Shown: positions 63,948-64,000 of the stretch, piece by piece
Layout: every line of letters starts with the position of its first letter
Numbering within the stretch: position 1 is the stretch's first letter
DNA from: Morganella morganii
GTDB lineage: Bacteria; Pseudomonadota; Gammaproteobacteria; Enterobacterales; Enterobacteriaceae
Reading direction: 5' to 3'
DNA: 64,000 nucleotides
Assembly: GCF_019402645.1 (NCBI RefSeq)
Contig: NZ_VKKS01000002.1
Span: forward strand, 179,848 to 243,847
Notes under the pieces: model-generated
Seen by the model: the letters and a program-made list of their open reading frames with translations, nothing else
What the model was told of the DNA's origin: nothing
Databases searched by the model: none
Translations under genes and position numbers: made by a program

Positions 63948-64000
63948 ATGATAAATGGTTTACCCGGTGCAGTGGCTTTTGTAGCGCGGCGCGAAATTCT
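63948..64000 (+). CDS. partial CDS, probable T3SS gatekeeper SctW (InvE-like)
   Basis: The ATG is at 63948, with the first ~17 codons (M-I-N-G-L-P-G...) open to the window edge. It starts 1 base after the secretin stop codon, in the place of invE after invG. The identity is inferred from gene order only; too little sequence is visible for motifs. Confidence 0.45.
   Translation, partial: MINGLPGAVAFVARREI

Overview
The window looks like chromosome of a Morganellaceae member, most likely Morganella (inference). The grounds are a mid-GC enterobacterial gene style, a narXL / narK-narGHJI locus and potABCD close to those of E. coli, three regulators with the SQQQ-(I/F)-(S/N)-RYERG helix of the Proteus MrpJ family, a CcmA-type bactofilin, and an SPI-1-like type III secretion system (T3SS). 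No rRNA, tRNA or CRISPR array was seen.

Layout. 0-1.3 kb: an AT-rich multispanning membrane protein. 1.7-5.8 kb: a carbohydrate operon (ascorbate-family PTS IIA, IIB and IIC, a PfkB kinase and a class II aldolase) with a convergent ArgP-like LysR gene. 6.8-7.8 kb: a relic of a chaperone-usher fimbrial operon. 8.6-11.3 kb: a DUF3100 membrane protein, a small membrane partner and an M20 amidohydrolase. 11.4-21.4 kb: ordinary metabolic, transport and regulatory genes, interrupted by a 1-kb scar with IS3-family remnants. 21.4-22.2 kb: a tandem duplication of a promoter, a 25-codon gene and a terminator. 22.3-33.2 kb: the nitrate respiration block, narI-J-H-G-K on the minus strand and narXL divergent, followed by ugpQ.

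34-48.4 kb is an accessory surface region. It has an MrpJ-like regulator, a lipoprotein, a 2193-aa invasin/intimin-type inverse autotransporter (16 Ig-like domains, ten of them exactly 306-bp units), a secreted Cys-containing protein and a decayed second invasin with a different tip. A second, reduced module follows: MrpJ-like regulator, invasin N-terminal segment without barrel, small ORF, bactofilin, Sel1-type protein, and a lipoprotein paralogous to the first. 49-55.8 kb returns to core genes (ahpCF with an OxyR-like site, potABCD).

From 55.8 kb to the window end, a 1.3-kb AT-rich spacer leads to a third MrpJ-like regulator and then T3SS genes. On the minus strand these are sctD, F, I, J, K, L and an orgC-position gene. 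On the plus strand they are an InvF-like AraC regulator, the secretin sctC and the start of a probable sctW. The best hidden signals are (1) the sctD frame, which is interrupted at a run of eight A but resumes for 72 codons and ends 8 bases before sctF, so it may use slippage; (2) the tandem 25-aa peptide genes; and (3) the repeated MrpJ-like regulator / invasin / lipoprotein modules.
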